A stretch of DNA of 64,000 bases from Paenirhizobium daejeonense (GTDB taxonomy: Bacteria > Pseudomonadota > Alphaproteobacteria > Rhizobiales > Rhizobiaceae). The stretch lies in NCBI RefSeq assembly GCF_014280875.1, contig NZ_JACLAL010000001.1, positions 620,001-684,000 of the forward strand, in the 5' to 3' direction. A program made the position numbers and the translations under genes. Below, one piece after another: positions 36,728 through 46,495 of this stretch. The stretch's first letter is position 1, and each line of letters opens with the position of its first letter. Below the pieces are notes generated by a model. It worked only from the letters and a program-made list of their open reading frames with translations, was not told the origin of the DNA and did not search any database.

Positions 36728-38145
36728 CGCTTGACCTCCCATGTGGTGACCCGTTCTCCGGTCTCCTTGTCCTTGCCGTCCTTGAGCTGGATGCCCCGGG
36801 CGGCGAGGTCGTCGCGGATCTTGTCGGCCTCGGCGAAGTTCTTCGCCTTCAGCATTTCAAGCCGCATCTGGACGAGGGCCTCGACCGCGGCCGAGAGATC
36901 GTCGCTTACTTCGGCCTTCTTCGGCGTCACCCCGAGAAGTGCTGCGCTCGCCGCGAAAACGCCAAGCTTCGACGGGTCCGCATTGGCGGCCTGCGCAAGG
37001 GCATGCAGCGCCTGCACGGCCGAAACCGTGTTCAGGTCGTCGCCTAGCGCCTCGATGACGGTCGCATCCGGTGCGACATCGCCAACATCGGCAACAGGCC
37101 ACTTGGCGAGCAGGCGTTCGGCTTCCTCCAGCCGCTTGACGGAAAAGTCGATCGGCTCGCGGTAATGGGTCATCAGCATGGCGAGCCTGAGCACTTCGCC
37201 CGGCCATTTGCGGCCACCGAATTTCTCAGTTGCCAGCAATTCGTGGATGGTGACGAAGTTGCCTTCCGACTTCGACATCTTGCGGCCTTCGACCTGCACG
37301 AAGCCGTTATGCATCCACACATTCGCCATGACATGGGTGCCGTGGGCGCAACGCGACTGGGCGATCTCGTTTTCATGGTGGGGGAAGATCAGGTCCAGCC
37401 CGCCGCCGTGAATGTCGAACACATCGCCGAGATAGCGACCGGACATGGCCGAGCATTCGATATGCCAGCCGGGACGGCCGTAGATCGCGACCTTGCCGCC
37501 GTCGATGGTGAAATCGGCTGGCCAGCCGGGCTCCGTCGCCGCAGACGCCTTCCAGAGAACGAAGTCGGCGGGGTTCTTCTTGTGGACCTCGACGGCAACG
37601 CGCGCGCCTGCCTGCTGATCCTCGAGCTTGCGCTTGGAAAGCTGGCCGTAGTCCGCCATCGACGTGGTGGAAAACAGCACTTCCTGGCCCTCGGAACCTG
37701 TCGCCACATAGGCGTGTCCTTTATCGAGGAGTTTCTGGATGATCTCGATCATCTGCGCGATATTGTCGGTCGCGCGCGGTTCCACATCCGGCGACAGGCA
37801 GCCGAGGGCCGCCACATCGGCGTGAAACTGGTCCTCGGTCTTTTCCGTAACCGCGCGGATCGCCTCGTTCAGCGGCAGGTTCGGATAGTCGCGCAGCGCA
37901 CGCGCGTTGATCTTGTCGTCGACGTCCGTGATGTTGCGCACATAGGTGACGTGATCCTTGCCGTAGATGTGGCGCAGCAGCCGGTAGAGTACGTCGAAGA
38001 CGATGACCGGGCGGGCATTGCCGATATGGGCGTAGTCATAGACGGTGGGGCCGCAGACATACATGCGGACATTGTTCCGATCGATCGGTACGAAATCGAT
38101 CTTCTCGCGTGTCAGCGTGTTGTAAAGCTTGAGGCCTGCGGCCAT
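36724..38145 (-). CDS. cysS: Cysteinyl-tRNA synthetase
   Basis: A 473-residue class I aminoacyl-tRNA synthetase that charges tRNA-Cys. HIGH-type motif AHIGNARP near residue 38, zinc-binding Cys/His residues, and KMSKSEGN near 270 are intact. Length is normal. It leads the operon followed by VOC, GFA and pip genes, a mix of housekeeping and thiol-linked functions. No T-box or riboswitch is visible in the 214 bp upstream. Confidence 0.97.
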   Translation of the reverse strand: MAAGLKLYNTLTREKIDFVPIDRNNVRMYVCGPTVYDYAHIGNARPVIVFDVLYRLLRHIYGKDHVTYVRNITDVDDKINARALRDYPNLPLNEAIRAVTEKTEDQFHADVAALGCLSPDVEPRATDNIAQMIEIIQKLLDKGHAYVATGSEGQEVLFSTTSMADYGQLSKRKLEDQQAGARVAVEVHKKNPADFVLWKASAATEPGWPADFTIDGGKVAIYGRPGWHIECSAMSGRYLGDVFDIHGGGLDLIFPHHENEIAQSRCAHGTHVMANVWMHNGFVQVEGRKMSKSEGNFVTIHELLATEKFGGRKWPGEVLRLAMLMTHYREPIDFSVKRLEEAERLLAKWPVADVGDVAPDATVIEALGDDLNTVSAVQALHALAQAANADPSKLGVFAASAALLGVTPKKAEVSDDLSAAVEALVQMRLEMLKAKNFAEADKIRDDLAARGIQLKDGKDKETGERVTTWEVKR

Positions 38146-38346
38146 GTCTGTCTCCCGGAATGCAATTGCCCGGCTGGACCGGAGCGTTTGTCATCTGGGA
38201 CTTGAACAGGAGACGAAAACGGCCGGGCCAGCGTTTGCGCTAGCGAATAATAGTCCCGCAAATAATGCAGATGCTCGTTTTCATGCGCGGTGTTATGGCG
38301 CGGCTCAGGCGCGAGGTCAAGTGCTCGTGATCGCCGCTCGCGAGTG

Positions 38347-38366
38347 TCCCTGACACCCGTCAGGGA
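38347..38366 (-). terminator. Hairpin overlapping the stop of the exported hypothetical gene
   Basis: TCCCTGAC and GTCAGGGA form an 8-bp stem with loop ACCC, containing the stop codon of the gene ending at 38360. No T-run follows. Confidence 0.35.
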
Positions 38367-38764
38367 TAGACATAGGTGTAGAGCGCGCACATGTCTTCGT
38401 CACTCTGCGGAGCGTCCTGCGTTTCGAACACCGCGATCATGGTGACGTCGTCGTCGAGCCACGAGGCGAGATAGGTAACGGGGCTTGTGCCGCATAGGCG
38501 ATTGCCGTTCAGGAGCTTCGGATTTGCGGTTCCCTTGACGCTGTAAACGGATGCCGGAACCTTCTTGCCATTGACAATAAAGTTGTCCGCGATCAGTTCA
38601 TCGAACACCAGCTTCTTGCCGTTTTCGAAGACGATTTCAAAGTCATCGAAGCTGATGTCACCGGTGATCGACGTGGCTGTGGTGCTAAGCGCGACCAGGT
38701 CGTCGGCGAGGGCCGGGGTGGAGACGAGGCAAAAGGCAACCGCTGCGTATTTCAGGATCGACAT
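38360..38764 (-). CDS. Hypothetical exported protein
   Basis: A 134-residue protein with a clear signal peptide (MSILKYAAVAFCLVSTPALA, then DDLV). The mature part has two cysteines (RLCGTS and DMCALY) likely to form a disulfide. No known domain is recognised. It is divergent from the GH25 gene. Periplasmic location is inferred; function unknown. Confidence 0.72.
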   Translation of the reverse strand: MSILKYAAVAFCLVSTPALADDLVALSTTATSITGDISFDDFEIVFENGKKLVFDELIADNFIVNGKKVPASVYSVKGTANPKLLNGNRLCGTSPVTYLASWLDDDVTMIAVFETQDAPQSDEDMCALYTYVYP

Positions 38765-38972
38765 CGAGGCTCTGCTTTCCTTTTCCAGAATGGGCGGGAA
38801 CCTATCGCAACCATTGGCAAAGGGAAGGGAACAAGCATGGCTTTCGCCGTCGATACCAAGAATGGTCGAGCGCGGTGCCGCGGCCGCAGGGGAGGGTATT
38901 CGAATGCGTCACACTCCCGGCGCAAAGTTTCCCTAGCCCGGATCGTGATCAGGCGAGGGAGGAGAACTGCGG

Positions 38973-39725
38973 ATGAAGAGGACGACAGGCGTCTGGTTGG
39001 TCGGATCGGTCGTGCTTGCGGCTGCAATCGCTGGCTCTCTCCTTTATGATCGCGCCATGGTTCGTTTCACTCCTCCATCGCTTGAAGACTTCCCGATCCA
39101 GGGCATCGACGTCAGCCATCATCAGGGCGAAATCGACTGGCGGAAGGTCGCGGCCCTTCCCAATGTCCGCTTTGCCATCATGAAGGCGACCGAGGGCGGC
39201 GATTTCAGGGATCGCAGGTTCGCGGAAAACTGGAGGCAGGCGAAGGATGCCGGCCTCGTTCGGGGCGCCTATCATTTCTTCACCTTCTGCCGTCCGGGCC
39301 GGGATCAGGCCCGGAACGTCATCGCCACGGTTCCAAGGGAGGAGGGGACGCTGCCGATCGCGGTCGACATCGAGTTTCATGGAAATTGCGACAAGGTGCC
39401 GACGGTCGACGAACTGGCGGGCGAACTGAACGCCTTCCTGACCGAGTTTTCAGGCGTGTCCCCGCAAAAGCCGATCTTCTATGTGACGCAGGAGTTCTAC
39501 GACCAGTATCTCAAGGGTAACGAAACGCTCTTTCCCGAGCATTATCTCTGGCTGCGGAGTATTTCCCGGCCGCTGGAGCAGGAGGGTTGCAAGGAATGGT
39601 CCATCTGGCAGTTCGCCGATAACGGCATGCTCGATGGCATAGAGGGACCGGTTGACCTGAATGTCCTATGCCCCTCGGAAAACGGCTTCTCCCGTCTCTT
39701 CGCGCCTGTTGTGGCGAAGAACTGA
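38973..39725 (+). CDS. Glycoside hydrolase family 25 protein (lysozyme-like)
   Basis: A 250-residue protein with an N-terminal TM/signal-anchor (about 6-25) and a GH25 muramidase domain. Asp residues in GIDVSHHQGEIDW and VDIEFHGNC fit the catalytic set; IWQFADNG is the typical end of the fold. It probably cleaves peptidoglycan in the periplasm, as in the Chalaropsis-type lysozymes found in many rhizobia. Its stop lies in the same palindrome as the stop of the convergent EamA gene. Confidence 0.93.
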   Translation: MKRTTGVWLVGSVVLAAAIAGSLLYDRAMVRFTPPSLEDFPIQGIDVSHHQGEIDWRKVAALPNVRFAIMKATEGGDFRDRRFAENWRQAKDAGLVRGAYHFFTFCRPGRDQARNVIATVPREEGTLPIAVDIEFHGNCDKVPTVDELAGELNAFLTEFSGVSPQKPIFYVTQEFYDQYLKGNETLFPEHYLWLRSISRPLEQEGCKEWSIWQFADNGMLDGIEGPVDLNVLCPSENGFSRLFAPVVAKN

Positions 39726-39734
39726 GATCAGTTC
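39719..39734. terminator. Palindrome holding both convergent stop codons
   Basis: GAACTGA and TCAGTTC with a GA loop contain the TGA stops of the GH25 gene and of the EamA gene, which are only 2 bp apart. There is no T-run; termination is possible but weak. Confidence 0.3.
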
Positions 39735-40615
39735 GCCACCTGCGTCTTGGGTTTCAGCGGCAGCAAGCCAAGCACAAGCGAACAGCCGGCGATGATGATC
39801 GCCGCCCCGACAAGCTGCATCGCCGTCAGTTGTTCGCCAAGCACCAGTGCGCCAATGAGGACGGCAACGACAGTCACTGCAAACTCGACGCTGATCGTGC
39901 GGGTGGCGCCGATGCGGCTGACTAGGCCGAAATAGACGACATAGGTGAGCGAACTCATGACCCCGGCGAGCACAACGATATAGAGGTAATCGATTGCGGC
40001 GGGCGAGGCGGGCACCGGTACGAAATAGATCAGCGGCAACGTCAGCAGCCCGCCCCAGAGGAACGAGCCGATGGTGACCTCCCATGCGCCGGTGTTGCGG
40101 AGGTAGCGGCTGGCATAATTGCTGCCGAACGCGGCAGAGAAAGTCGAAAACAGCATCCCGACGCAGCCGAGCAGGAAGGAGGCATCGATTGGAACCGCCG
40201 GGAAGCCGACCAGCATGACGATGCCGATCGTGCCGAGCAGCAGACCGATGACACGCGGCGGCGTGATCCGTTCGATGCCCCAGAGCTGTCCGATAATCAT
40301 CGAGAAAAGGGGAATGGCGGCAACGAAGATCGCGGCCATCGCGGTGCCGATCAGCGGCGTGGAATAGGAAAGACCGATGAGCTGTCCCGCAACCGTAGTC
40401 GCGCCGACGATCAAAAGCGGCAGCCAGCCGGCGCTGAAATCCAGCTTGCGTCGGGTGAGCTTGGCCGCAATGAGCAGTATGAGGCCAGCAAGAAAGCAGC
40501 GGAACGTGACCGCGCCGATCCAGCCGAAGGCATGGACGACCTTCAGCAGCAGCAGAAACGACAAGCCCCAGGCAAACGCGAGGAAGCTGTAGGCTGCGAT
40601 ATCTCTGGGACGCAT
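39728..40615 (-). CDS. EamA-family transporter
   Basis: A 295-residue inner-membrane protein with ten predicted TM helices (two EamA repeats), starting MRPRDIAAYSFLAFAWGLSF. It belongs to the drug/metabolite transporter superfamily; the substrate is unknown. The start at 40615 is chosen for its hydrophobic beginning and normal length; an in-frame extension to 40954 would overlap the SDR gene. It lies 44 bp downstream of the SDR gene and may be co-transcribed. Confidence 0.88.
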   Translation of the reverse strand: MRPRDIAAYSFLAFAWGLSFLLLLKVVHAFGWIGAVTFRCFLAGLILLIAAKLTRRKLDFSAGWLPLLIVGATTVAGQLIGLSYSTPLIGTAMAAIFVAAIPLFSMIIGQLWGIERITPPRVIGLLLGTIGIVMLVGFPAVPIDASFLLGCVGMLFSTFSAAFGSNYASRYLRNTGAWEVTIGSFLWGGLLTLPLIYFVPVPASPAAIDYLYIVVLAGVMSSLTYVVYFGLVSRIGATRTISVEFAVTVVAVLIGALVLGEQLTAMQLVGAAIIIAGCSLVLGLLPLKPKTQVAN

Positions 40616-40659
40616 AGGGCACTCTGAAAAAGGATAATAGCCGCCGGGCAAGCTGTGGC

Positions 40660-41400
40660 TCAGTCCGGCAGGCGGTAGTCGACGATCCTGTTCTCGCGGA
40701 CGACAAAAAGCTTGCCGGTTTCCGTCTGATCCGGTCCGCAAAGCGGCAGGAGCTTCGCTGCGACCTCGGAGGGATGCGGCAGGGTTTCCGGATCTTCGCC
40801 TGGAACGGCCTGGGCACGCATCGCAGTGCGGGTTGCGCCGGGGTCGATCGAGAGGATGCGCAGCGGCAACCGCTGGGTCTCGGCCGCCCAGGTGCGGGCA
40901 AGCGCCTCGACGGCGGCCTTCGATGCCGAATAGGCGCCCCAGAACGGGCGGCACTTATGGGCCGCACCGGAAGACAGGATCAGCGCGCGGCCGGCATCGG
41001 ACTTGCTGATCAGCGGAGCGACCGACCGGATCAGCCGCCATGTCGCAGTAACGTTGATGTTCATCACCTTTTCGAACACCTTGGCCTCGATGTGATCGAC
41101 TGGCGAGATGACGCCGAGCACGCCGGCATTGGCGATGAGAATGTCGAGCTTGCCCCAACGTTCATGGATCGAACCACCGAGTGCATCGATTGCGTTCATG
41201 TCAGCGAGATCGAAGGGCGCGAGCGTGGCCGATCCGCCGGCCTTCTTGATTGCGTCGTCGAGTTCTTCCAGCCCGCCGACGGTGCGCGCGCAGGCGATGA
41301 CATGCGCACCGGCTTTTGCCAGTTCGAGCGCGGTAAAGTAGCCGATGCCGCGCGAGGCGCCGGTGACGAGCGCGATACGGCCCTTCAGGTCAACTGTCAT
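40660..41400 (-). CDS. Short-chain dehydrogenase/reductase
   Basis: A 246-residue Rossmann-fold oxidoreductase with nucleotide motif TGASRGIG (about 14-21), NAG motif (ANAGVLG) and catalytic YSASK with its upstream Ser. The substrate is not known. It lies 27 bp after purF and is likely read as part of a purF-SDR unit, an arrangement also seen in related rhizobia. Confidence 0.92.
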   Translation of the reverse strand: MTVDLKGRIALVTGASRGIGYFTALELAKAGAHVIACARTVGGLEELDDAIKKAGGSATLAPFDLADMNAIDALGGSIHERWGKLDILIANAGVLGVISPVDHIEAKVFEKVMNINVTATWRLIRSVAPLISKSDAGRALILSSGAAHKCRPFWGAYSASKAAVEALARTWAAETQRLPLRILSIDPGATRTAMRAQAVPGEDPETLPHPSEVAAKLLPLCGPDQTETGKLFVVRENRIVDYRLPD

Positions 41401-41427
41401 GATATGCCTGTCTCTTGTCTCTGGCGT

Positions 41428-42918
41428 TCAGCCGTTGCTGGCGAGCATCGAGAGCTTGTTGCCCATCGCTTCGCCGTTCTTGTCGAGAAGGCGCGTCGGA
41501 TAGTCGCCGGTGAAATAATGATCGGTGAACTGCGGCCGGGCCGCATTGCGATCCTCGCCGCCGACGGCGCGGTAGAGGCCGTTGATCGACAGGAAGGCGA
41601 GCGAATCGACGCCGATATATTTCGCCATGGCTGCGACGTCCGCATACTGGTTGGCGAGCAGCTTGTCCGCATCCGGCGTGTCGATGCCGTAAAAGTCGGG
41701 ATAGAAGATCATCGGCGAGGCGACGCGCAGATGCACTTCCTTTGCACCGGCTTCGCGGATCATCTGCACGATCTTGAGCGAGGTCGTGCCGCGCACGATG
41801 CTGTCGTCCACCAGCACCACGCGCTTGCCTTCGATCATCGCGCGGTTCGCCGAATGCTTCAGCTTCACGCCGAAGGCGCGGATCTGTTGGGTCGGTTCGA
41901 TGAAGGTGCGACCCACATAATGGTTGCGGATGATGCCGTATTCGAACGGAATACCGCTCTGCTGGGCGTAGCCGAGTGCCGCCGGTGTGCCGCCATCGGG
42001 AACCGGCACGACGACATCCCCCTCGACCGGGGATTCCTTGGCGAGGTTGATGCCCATGTTCTTGCGCGTCGTGTAGACGTTGCGGCCGCCGACGACCGAG
42101 TCCGGCCGGGCGAAGTAGACATATTCGAACAGGCAGAGGCGCTCCGGCTGGGTCTTGCTCGGCTTGCGGGCATCGACGGTAATCGAGCCGTCTGGCTGTA
42201 TCTCGCAGATGATGACTTCGCCGTTTTCGACGTCACGGATGAACTTGGCGCCGATGATGTCCAGCGCACAGGTTTCCGAGCAGAAGATCGGCTTGCCGTC
42301 GAGTTCGCCCATGACGAGGGGACGGATGCCGATCGGATCGCGGGCGGCGATGAGTTTGGTGCGCGTCATCGCCAGCATGGAATAGCCGCCTTCCATCTGA
42401 CGGATGGCGTCGATGAAGCGGTCCGATGTGGAGGAGTGGCGTGAGCGGGCGATCAGGTGAAGCACGACTTCCGTGTCAGAGGTTGACTGACAGATGGCGC
42501 CGGTGGCGATGATCTGGCGGCGCAGCGTCAGGCCGTTTGTGAAGTTGCCGTTGTGGGCGATGGCGATGCCGCCTTCTTCCAGCTCGGCGAACAGCGGCTG
42601 CACGTTGCGCATGGCGACTTCGCCGGTCGTGGAGTAGCGCGTATGGCCGATGGACATGCTGCCGGGCAGGCGGGCGAGCGTTGCCGGATTGGTGTAGTGG
42701 TCGCCGACGAGGCCCATATGACGTTCCTGGTGGAAGCGCTTGCCGTCGAAGGAAACGATACCAGCGGCCTCCTGCCCTCGGTGCTGCAGGGCGTGCAGGC
42801 CCAGCGCCGTCAGGGTCGCCGCGTCGGGATGTCCCAAAATGCCGAACACCCCGCACTCTTCATGCAGGGTGTCGTCGTCGAGACCGAATGCGAAATCGGA
42901 ATGGGTAGACTGGATCAT
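41428..42918 (-). CDS. purF: Amidophosphoribosyltransferase
   Basis: A 496-residue enzyme that makes phosphoribosylamine from PRPP and glutamine, the first committed step of purine synthesis. The glutaminase nucleophile is Cys in LHEECGVFGILG, exposed after removal of a short propeptide. The PRPP site VVLVDDSIVRGTTS is intact near residue 370. No PurR-like operator is seen in the upstream 126 bp. Confidence 0.97.
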   Translation of the reverse strand: MIQSTHSDFAFGLDDDTLHEECGVFGILGHPDAATLTALGLHALQHRGQEAAGIVSFDGKRFHQERHMGLVGDHYTNPATLARLPGSMSIGHTRYSTTGEVAMRNVQPLFAELEEGGIAIAHNGNFTNGLTLRRQIIATGAICQSTSDTEVVLHLIARSRHSSTSDRFIDAIRQMEGGYSMLAMTRTKLIAARDPIGIRPLVMGELDGKPIFCSETCALDIIGAKFIRDVENGEVIICEIQPDGSITVDARKPSKTQPERLCLFEYVYFARPDSVVGGRNVYTTRKNMGINLAKESPVEGDVVVPVPDGGTPAALGYAQQSGIPFEYGIIRNHYVGRTFIEPTQQIRAFGVKLKHSANRAMIEGKRVVLVDDSIVRGTTSLKIVQMIREAGAKEVHLRVASPMIFYPDFYGIDTPDADKLLANQYADVAAMAKYIGVDSLAFLSINGLYRAVGGEDRNAARPQFTDHYFTGDYPTRLLDKNGEAMGNKLSMLASNG

Positions 42919-43020
42919 CGAAGCTCGCCTTTGCTCGCACGGGACAGCTGCAATCTGGAATGCGTTACCACGGCGGCACCGGTCTGTCCCGATCCGGCTG
43001 CCTCCGTCATGCGAATTCTT

Positions 43021-43039
43021 GCGCGGCCGATAGCCGCGC
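43021..43039 (-). terminator. Hairpin between cvpA and purF
   Basis: GCGCGGC and GCCGCGC form a 7-bp stem with loop CGATA just after the cvpA stop. No T-run on the transcribed strand. Confidence 0.3.
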
Positions 43040-43044
43040 CATTA

Positions 43045-43647
43045 TCAGTTGTTGTTAGCGGGGGCCGGAGCGTCTTCGGCGGGTGCCTGTTCGCCCGGAG
43101 CCTGCCCTGCCGGCGGCTCGCCCGCAGGTTCTTCCTTGCCGAGGATGCGCGCGCGGATCTGCGGCTCGATATCTTCCGGCAATACTGCTTCAAGTTTCCC
43201 AACGAGGCCATCGAGGAACGGCTTCGTCTTGGCATTGTTGACCCAGTCGGGCCGGTGCTTCACATCGACCAGCCAGTTCCAAAAGGCGACCGCGACGACC
43301 AGCAACAGAATACCGCGTGCGGCGCCGAAGAGAAAGCCGAGCGTTCGGTCAAGCGCGCCGATACGGCTATCGATGATGAAGTCGGCAATCCGGGTAGTGA
43401 TGAACGAAATCACGATCAGCGCGATCAGGAAAATTGCGCCCGCAGAACCGGCAATCGCGATACGATCGTCGCTGGTGTAGTTCTTAACGTAGGGCACCAG
43501 GATCGGATAGAGATAGTAGGCGGCGGCTACTGCACCCGCCCAGCTCGCGATCGAGAGCACTTCGCGTGAAAAACCGCGCACCATGGCGAGCACGGCTGAA
43601 AACAGAACGACGCCGATGACAATACCGTCGAAAATCGTAATGGGCAT
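43045..43647 (-). CDS. cvpA: CvpA family membrane protein
   Basis: A 200-residue inner-membrane protein with four TM segments and a Pro/Ala/Glu-rich tail from about residue 170. CvpA proteins are named for colicin V production and often sit before purF, as here; they affect envelope stress and purine-linked phenotypes, but the molecular role is unclear. The start at 43647 (MPITIFDGIVIG) follows GGAG; an upstream TTG is unlikely. Confidence 0.9.
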   Translation of the reverse strand: MPITIFDGIVIGVVLFSAVLAMVRGFSREVLSIASWAGAVAAAYYLYPILVPYVKNYTSDDRIAIAGSAGAIFLIALIVISFITTRIADFIIDSRIGALDRTLGFLFGAARGILLLVVAVAFWNWLVDVKHRPDWVNNAKTKPFLDGLVGKLEAVLPEDIEPQIRARILGKEEPAGEPPAGQAPGEQAPAEDAPAPANNN

Positions 43648-43737
43648 AAATACCAACTCCAAGAGTTGCAGGCCGAGCCTGCTTCAAGTCACCGTCATCA
43701 CCGTCTTCGGCACCAAAGGCATGTCTGCCCCATTCAG

Positions 43738-45144
43738 TCAGTCGCCGTCCTTCTGCTCCTGGCGGGCCTTCAGCCGGGAACCGGCGATCCGCGCCACGAG
43801 ATCCGGCAGGCTTTCCACCTCTTTCCACTTTCCCGCCCCACCTTTCGGCAGTTCGGACGAGGCCGTGGGCAGAACAGCAGTCGAGAAGCCGAGCTTTTCC
43901 GCTTCTTTCAGTCGCTGAGCCGTATGCGCAACCGGCCTGACGGCACCCGACAGGCTGACTTCGCCGAAATAGACGCAATCGGCCGGAAGGGCAAGACCGG
44001 CCAGCGAGGAAACCAGCGCAGAGGCGATCGCCATATCCGCAGCAGGCTCTGAGATGCGGTATCCGCCGGCAATATTCAAGTACACGTCATGTTGACCGAG
44101 CCGCACGCCGCAATGCGCTTCCAGCACGGCGAGGATCATGGCAAGCCGCGAACTGTCCCAGCCGACGACCGCGCGGCGCGGGGTGCCGAGCGTCGTCGGA
44201 GCGACCAGCGCCTGCACCTCGACCAGCACGGGACGCGTGCCTTCCATGCCGGCGAAGACCGCCGCCCCCGGGGCCTTCTCGTTGCGCTCGCCGAGGAAGA
44301 GCTCGGACGGATTGGCGACTTCGCGCAGCCCCTTGTCTGACATCTCGAACACGCCGATTTCATCGGTCGGGCCGAAGCGGTTCTTCACCGTACGCAGTAT
44401 GCGATAATGGTGACCGCGGTCGCCCTCGAAATAGAGAACGGCATCGACCATGTGCTCGACGACGCGCGGGCCGGCGATCTGGCCGTCTTTGGTGACATGG
44501 CCGACGAGTACCATGGTTGCGCCCGTCTGCTTGGCGAAGCGGATCATCGCCTGCACGCCCGTGCGGACCTGCGTCACTGTGCCGGGAGCCGATTCGGCCG
44601 TGTCGCTCCACAGGGTCTGGATGGAATCGATGATGACGAGATCCGGGCGTTTACCCTCTGATATCGTTGCGAGAATGTCCTCGACATTGGTCTCCGCCGC
44701 AAGCAGCACATCCGTCTGCGCCGCGTCAAGGCGCTGCGCACGAAGCCTGACCTGCGCGACCGCTTCTTCACCCGAAACATAGATGACGCGATGGCCCTTG
44801 CGCGAGAGCGCGGCGGCCGCCTGCATGAGAAGCGTCGACTTGCCGATGCCGGGATCGCCGCCGATCAGCACGGCCGAACCGCGCACGAAACCGCCGCCGG
44901 TGGCGCGGTCGAGTTCGCTCATGCCGGTCGGAATGCGGGGCGCTTCCTCGATCTCACCGGAAAGAGAAGTGAGCGTCACCGGGCGGCCCTTCTTCGGCGC
45001 CTTGCCGGGCCCCGAGCCGATGCCGCCCATCGGATCTTCCTCGACGATGGTGTTCCACTCGCCGCAGCCGTCGCACTTGCCGGCCCAGCGGCTATGAACG
45101 GTGCCGCAATTCTGGCAGATAAATTGAGTCTTGGCCTTCGCCAT
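43738..45144 (-). CDS. radA: DNA repair protein RadA
   Basis: A 468-residue RecA-like ATPase that promotes branch migration during recombination. It has an N-terminal C4 zinc finger (CQNCGTVHSRWAGKCDGCGEW split over residues 10-30), Walker A GGDPGIGKSTLL near 95, the KNRFG motif (KNRFGPTDEIG) and a C-terminal Lon-like domain. A sequence one base from the alphaproteobacterial LexA pattern lies 30 bp upstream. Confidence 0.97.
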   Translation of the reverse strand: MAKAKTQFICQNCGTVHSRWAGKCDGCGEWNTIVEEDPMGGIGSGPGKAPKKGRPVTLTSLSGEIEEAPRIPTGMSELDRATGGGFVRGSAVLIGGDPGIGKSTLLMQAAAALSRKGHRVIYVSGEEAVAQVRLRAQRLDAAQTDVLLAAETNVEDILATISEGKRPDLVIIDSIQTLWSDTAESAPGTVTQVRTGVQAMIRFAKQTGATMVLVGHVTKDGQIAGPRVVEHMVDAVLYFEGDRGHHYRILRTVKNRFGPTDEIGVFEMSDKGLREVANPSELFLGERNEKAPGAAVFAGMEGTRPVLVEVQALVAPTTLGTPRRAVVGWDSSRLAMILAVLEAHCGVRLGQHDVYLNIAGGYRISEPAADMAIASALVSSLAGLALPADCVYFGEVSLSGAVRPVAHTAQRLKEAEKLGFSTAVLPTASSELPKGGAGKWKEVESLPDLVARIAGSRLKARQEQKDGD

Positions 45145-45173
45145 CAGGAAGCTTCCCGCGTCTTGCTTGAAGA

Positions 45174-45188
45174 GAACAAAGAGTGAAT
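45174..45188 (-). promoter_or_regulatory. Near-match LexA box upstream of radA
   Basis: The plus strand reads GAAC-N7-GAAT, one base from the GAAC-N7-GAAC arrangement (reverse complement of GTTC-N7-GTTC) known for Rhizobiaceae LexA. It is about 30 bp before the radA start. Confidence 0.25.
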
Positions 45189-45242
45189 ATTCGTTATCCA
45201 GTTAGGGCAAGCGACGGAAAGATACAAGTCACCCGGTAGTGA

Positions 45243-46421
45243 TCACTCCGTTTCGTTATAATGACGCTCGTAGCGCAGGCCAACGGAGGTCAAAAGTTCG
45301 TAACCGATCGTGCCGGCTGCACGCGCCACGTCGTCGAGCGGCATGTTGGGGCCGAAGAGTTCGATATAATCGCCGGCGGCAATTGCATTGGCTGGAACGT
45401 CCGTCACGTCGAAGATCGTGAGGTCCATGGTCACGCGTCCGGCAACCGGGACCTTGTGGCCGGCGATGAAGCCGTGGGCTCCGGCAATGCCGGTCTGGCG
45501 CAGGCCGACCCCGCTGCCCGAGACCGAGCGCTGGTAGCCGTCCGCATAGCCGGCGGAAGCGATGGCAAGGCGGCTGTCGCGGGCAAGCTTCAGGCTCGCG
45601 CCATAGCTCACGCTCTCGCCCGCCTTGGCCTCGCGGATCTGCAGGATACGGGCTTCCGCCTTGATTGTCGGGCGCATGGGATTGGGCACGCCGTTGACCG
45701 CCTCGCCGCCATAGATGGCGATGCCGGGACGGGTGAGGTCGAAGTGGTATTCGGGGCCGAGGAAGATTCCAGCAGAAGCTGAAAGGCTTGAATCGATGCC
45801 TTCGAAAGCTGCGCTAACCCGCCGGAATGATTCAAGCTGTTGGCGGTTCATCGGAGAGGACGGATCGTCCGCGCAGGCGAGGTGGCTCAGCACAAGCACC
45901 GGCGAGAAACTCGCCGGCCGGGATACGTCGTCGGCGAGCGCCAACGCTTCCTCGATGGACAGGCCGAGACGGTTGAAGCCCGTGTCGACATGCAGCGCGC
46001 AGGGGTGATCGCCATGCTCCGCCACGGCGGACATCCAGAAGGCGAGCTGTTCTTCCGATGCGAGAACCGGCACGAGATCGTAATCGAAGAAGAAGTGTTC
46101 GGCGCCGGGCCAGATGCCGGACAGCACGAAGATCCGGGCTTCCGGAGCATAGGCCCGGAGCGTGGCGCCTTCCGCCGGTACGGCCACGAAGAAATCACGC
46201 GCGCCGGCGTGATACAGGGTGCGGCCGACATCCTCGATGCCGAGCCCGTAAGCGTCAGCCTTGACCACGGCGGCGGCGCGCGCCTTGCCGGATCTCTTCG
46301 CCATGTCGCGCCAGTTGTTGGCAACGGCAGTAAGGTCGATGGTCAGGCGCGCGGGCGCGGCAAGAAATTCGTCGGAGGCTTCGGAAAGGTCAAAGGCGTC
46401 GGTCATTTTTGAAAAATGCAT
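45243..46421 (-). CDS. alr: Alanine racemase
   Basis: A 392-residue PLP-dependent enzyme that makes D-alanine for peptidoglycan. The PLP lysine is in AAAVVKADAYGLG (near residue 53), and the catalytic Tyr in ESVSYGASLK. The start is either 46421 (MHFSKMTDAF) or 46406 (MTDAF); neither has a strong ribosome binding site. It belongs to the dnaB-alr-radA-cvpA-purF block but is separated from dnaB by a regulator cassette. Confidence 0.95.
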   Translation of the reverse strand: MHFSKMTDAFDLSEASDEFLAAPARLTIDLTAVANNWRDMAKRSGKARAAAVVKADAYGLGIEDVGRTLYHAGARDFFVAVPAEGATLRAYAPEARIFVLSGIWPGAEHFFFDYDLVPVLASEEQLAFWMSAVAEHGDHPCALHVDTGFNRLGLSIEEALALADDVSRPASFSPVLVLSHLACADDPSSPMNRQQLESFRRVSAAFEGIDSSLSASAGIFLGPEYHFDLTRPGIAIYGGEAVNGVPNPMRPTIKAEARILQIREAKAGESVSYGASLKLARDSRLAIASAGYADGYQRSVSGSGVGLRQTGIAGAHGFIAGHKVPVAGRVTMDLTIFDVTDVPANAIAAGDYIELFGPNMPLDDVARAAGTIGYELLTSVGLRYERHYNETE

Positions 46422-46495
46422 GTCTGTTGAGGGGGTGGCGGGACCCTATCACTTTTATTCAAGACTGGAACGGCCGAAGGCGCTAATATTTGGCG

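Noticed and set aside
38146..38359. Riboswitch or T-box before cysS
   Set aside because: No conserved T-box or metabolite-aptamer elements could be found in the 214 bp upstream.
40774..42444. Plus-strand open frame of 556 codons opposite the SDR gene and purF
   Set aside because: It spans two real genes in antisense and shows no domain.
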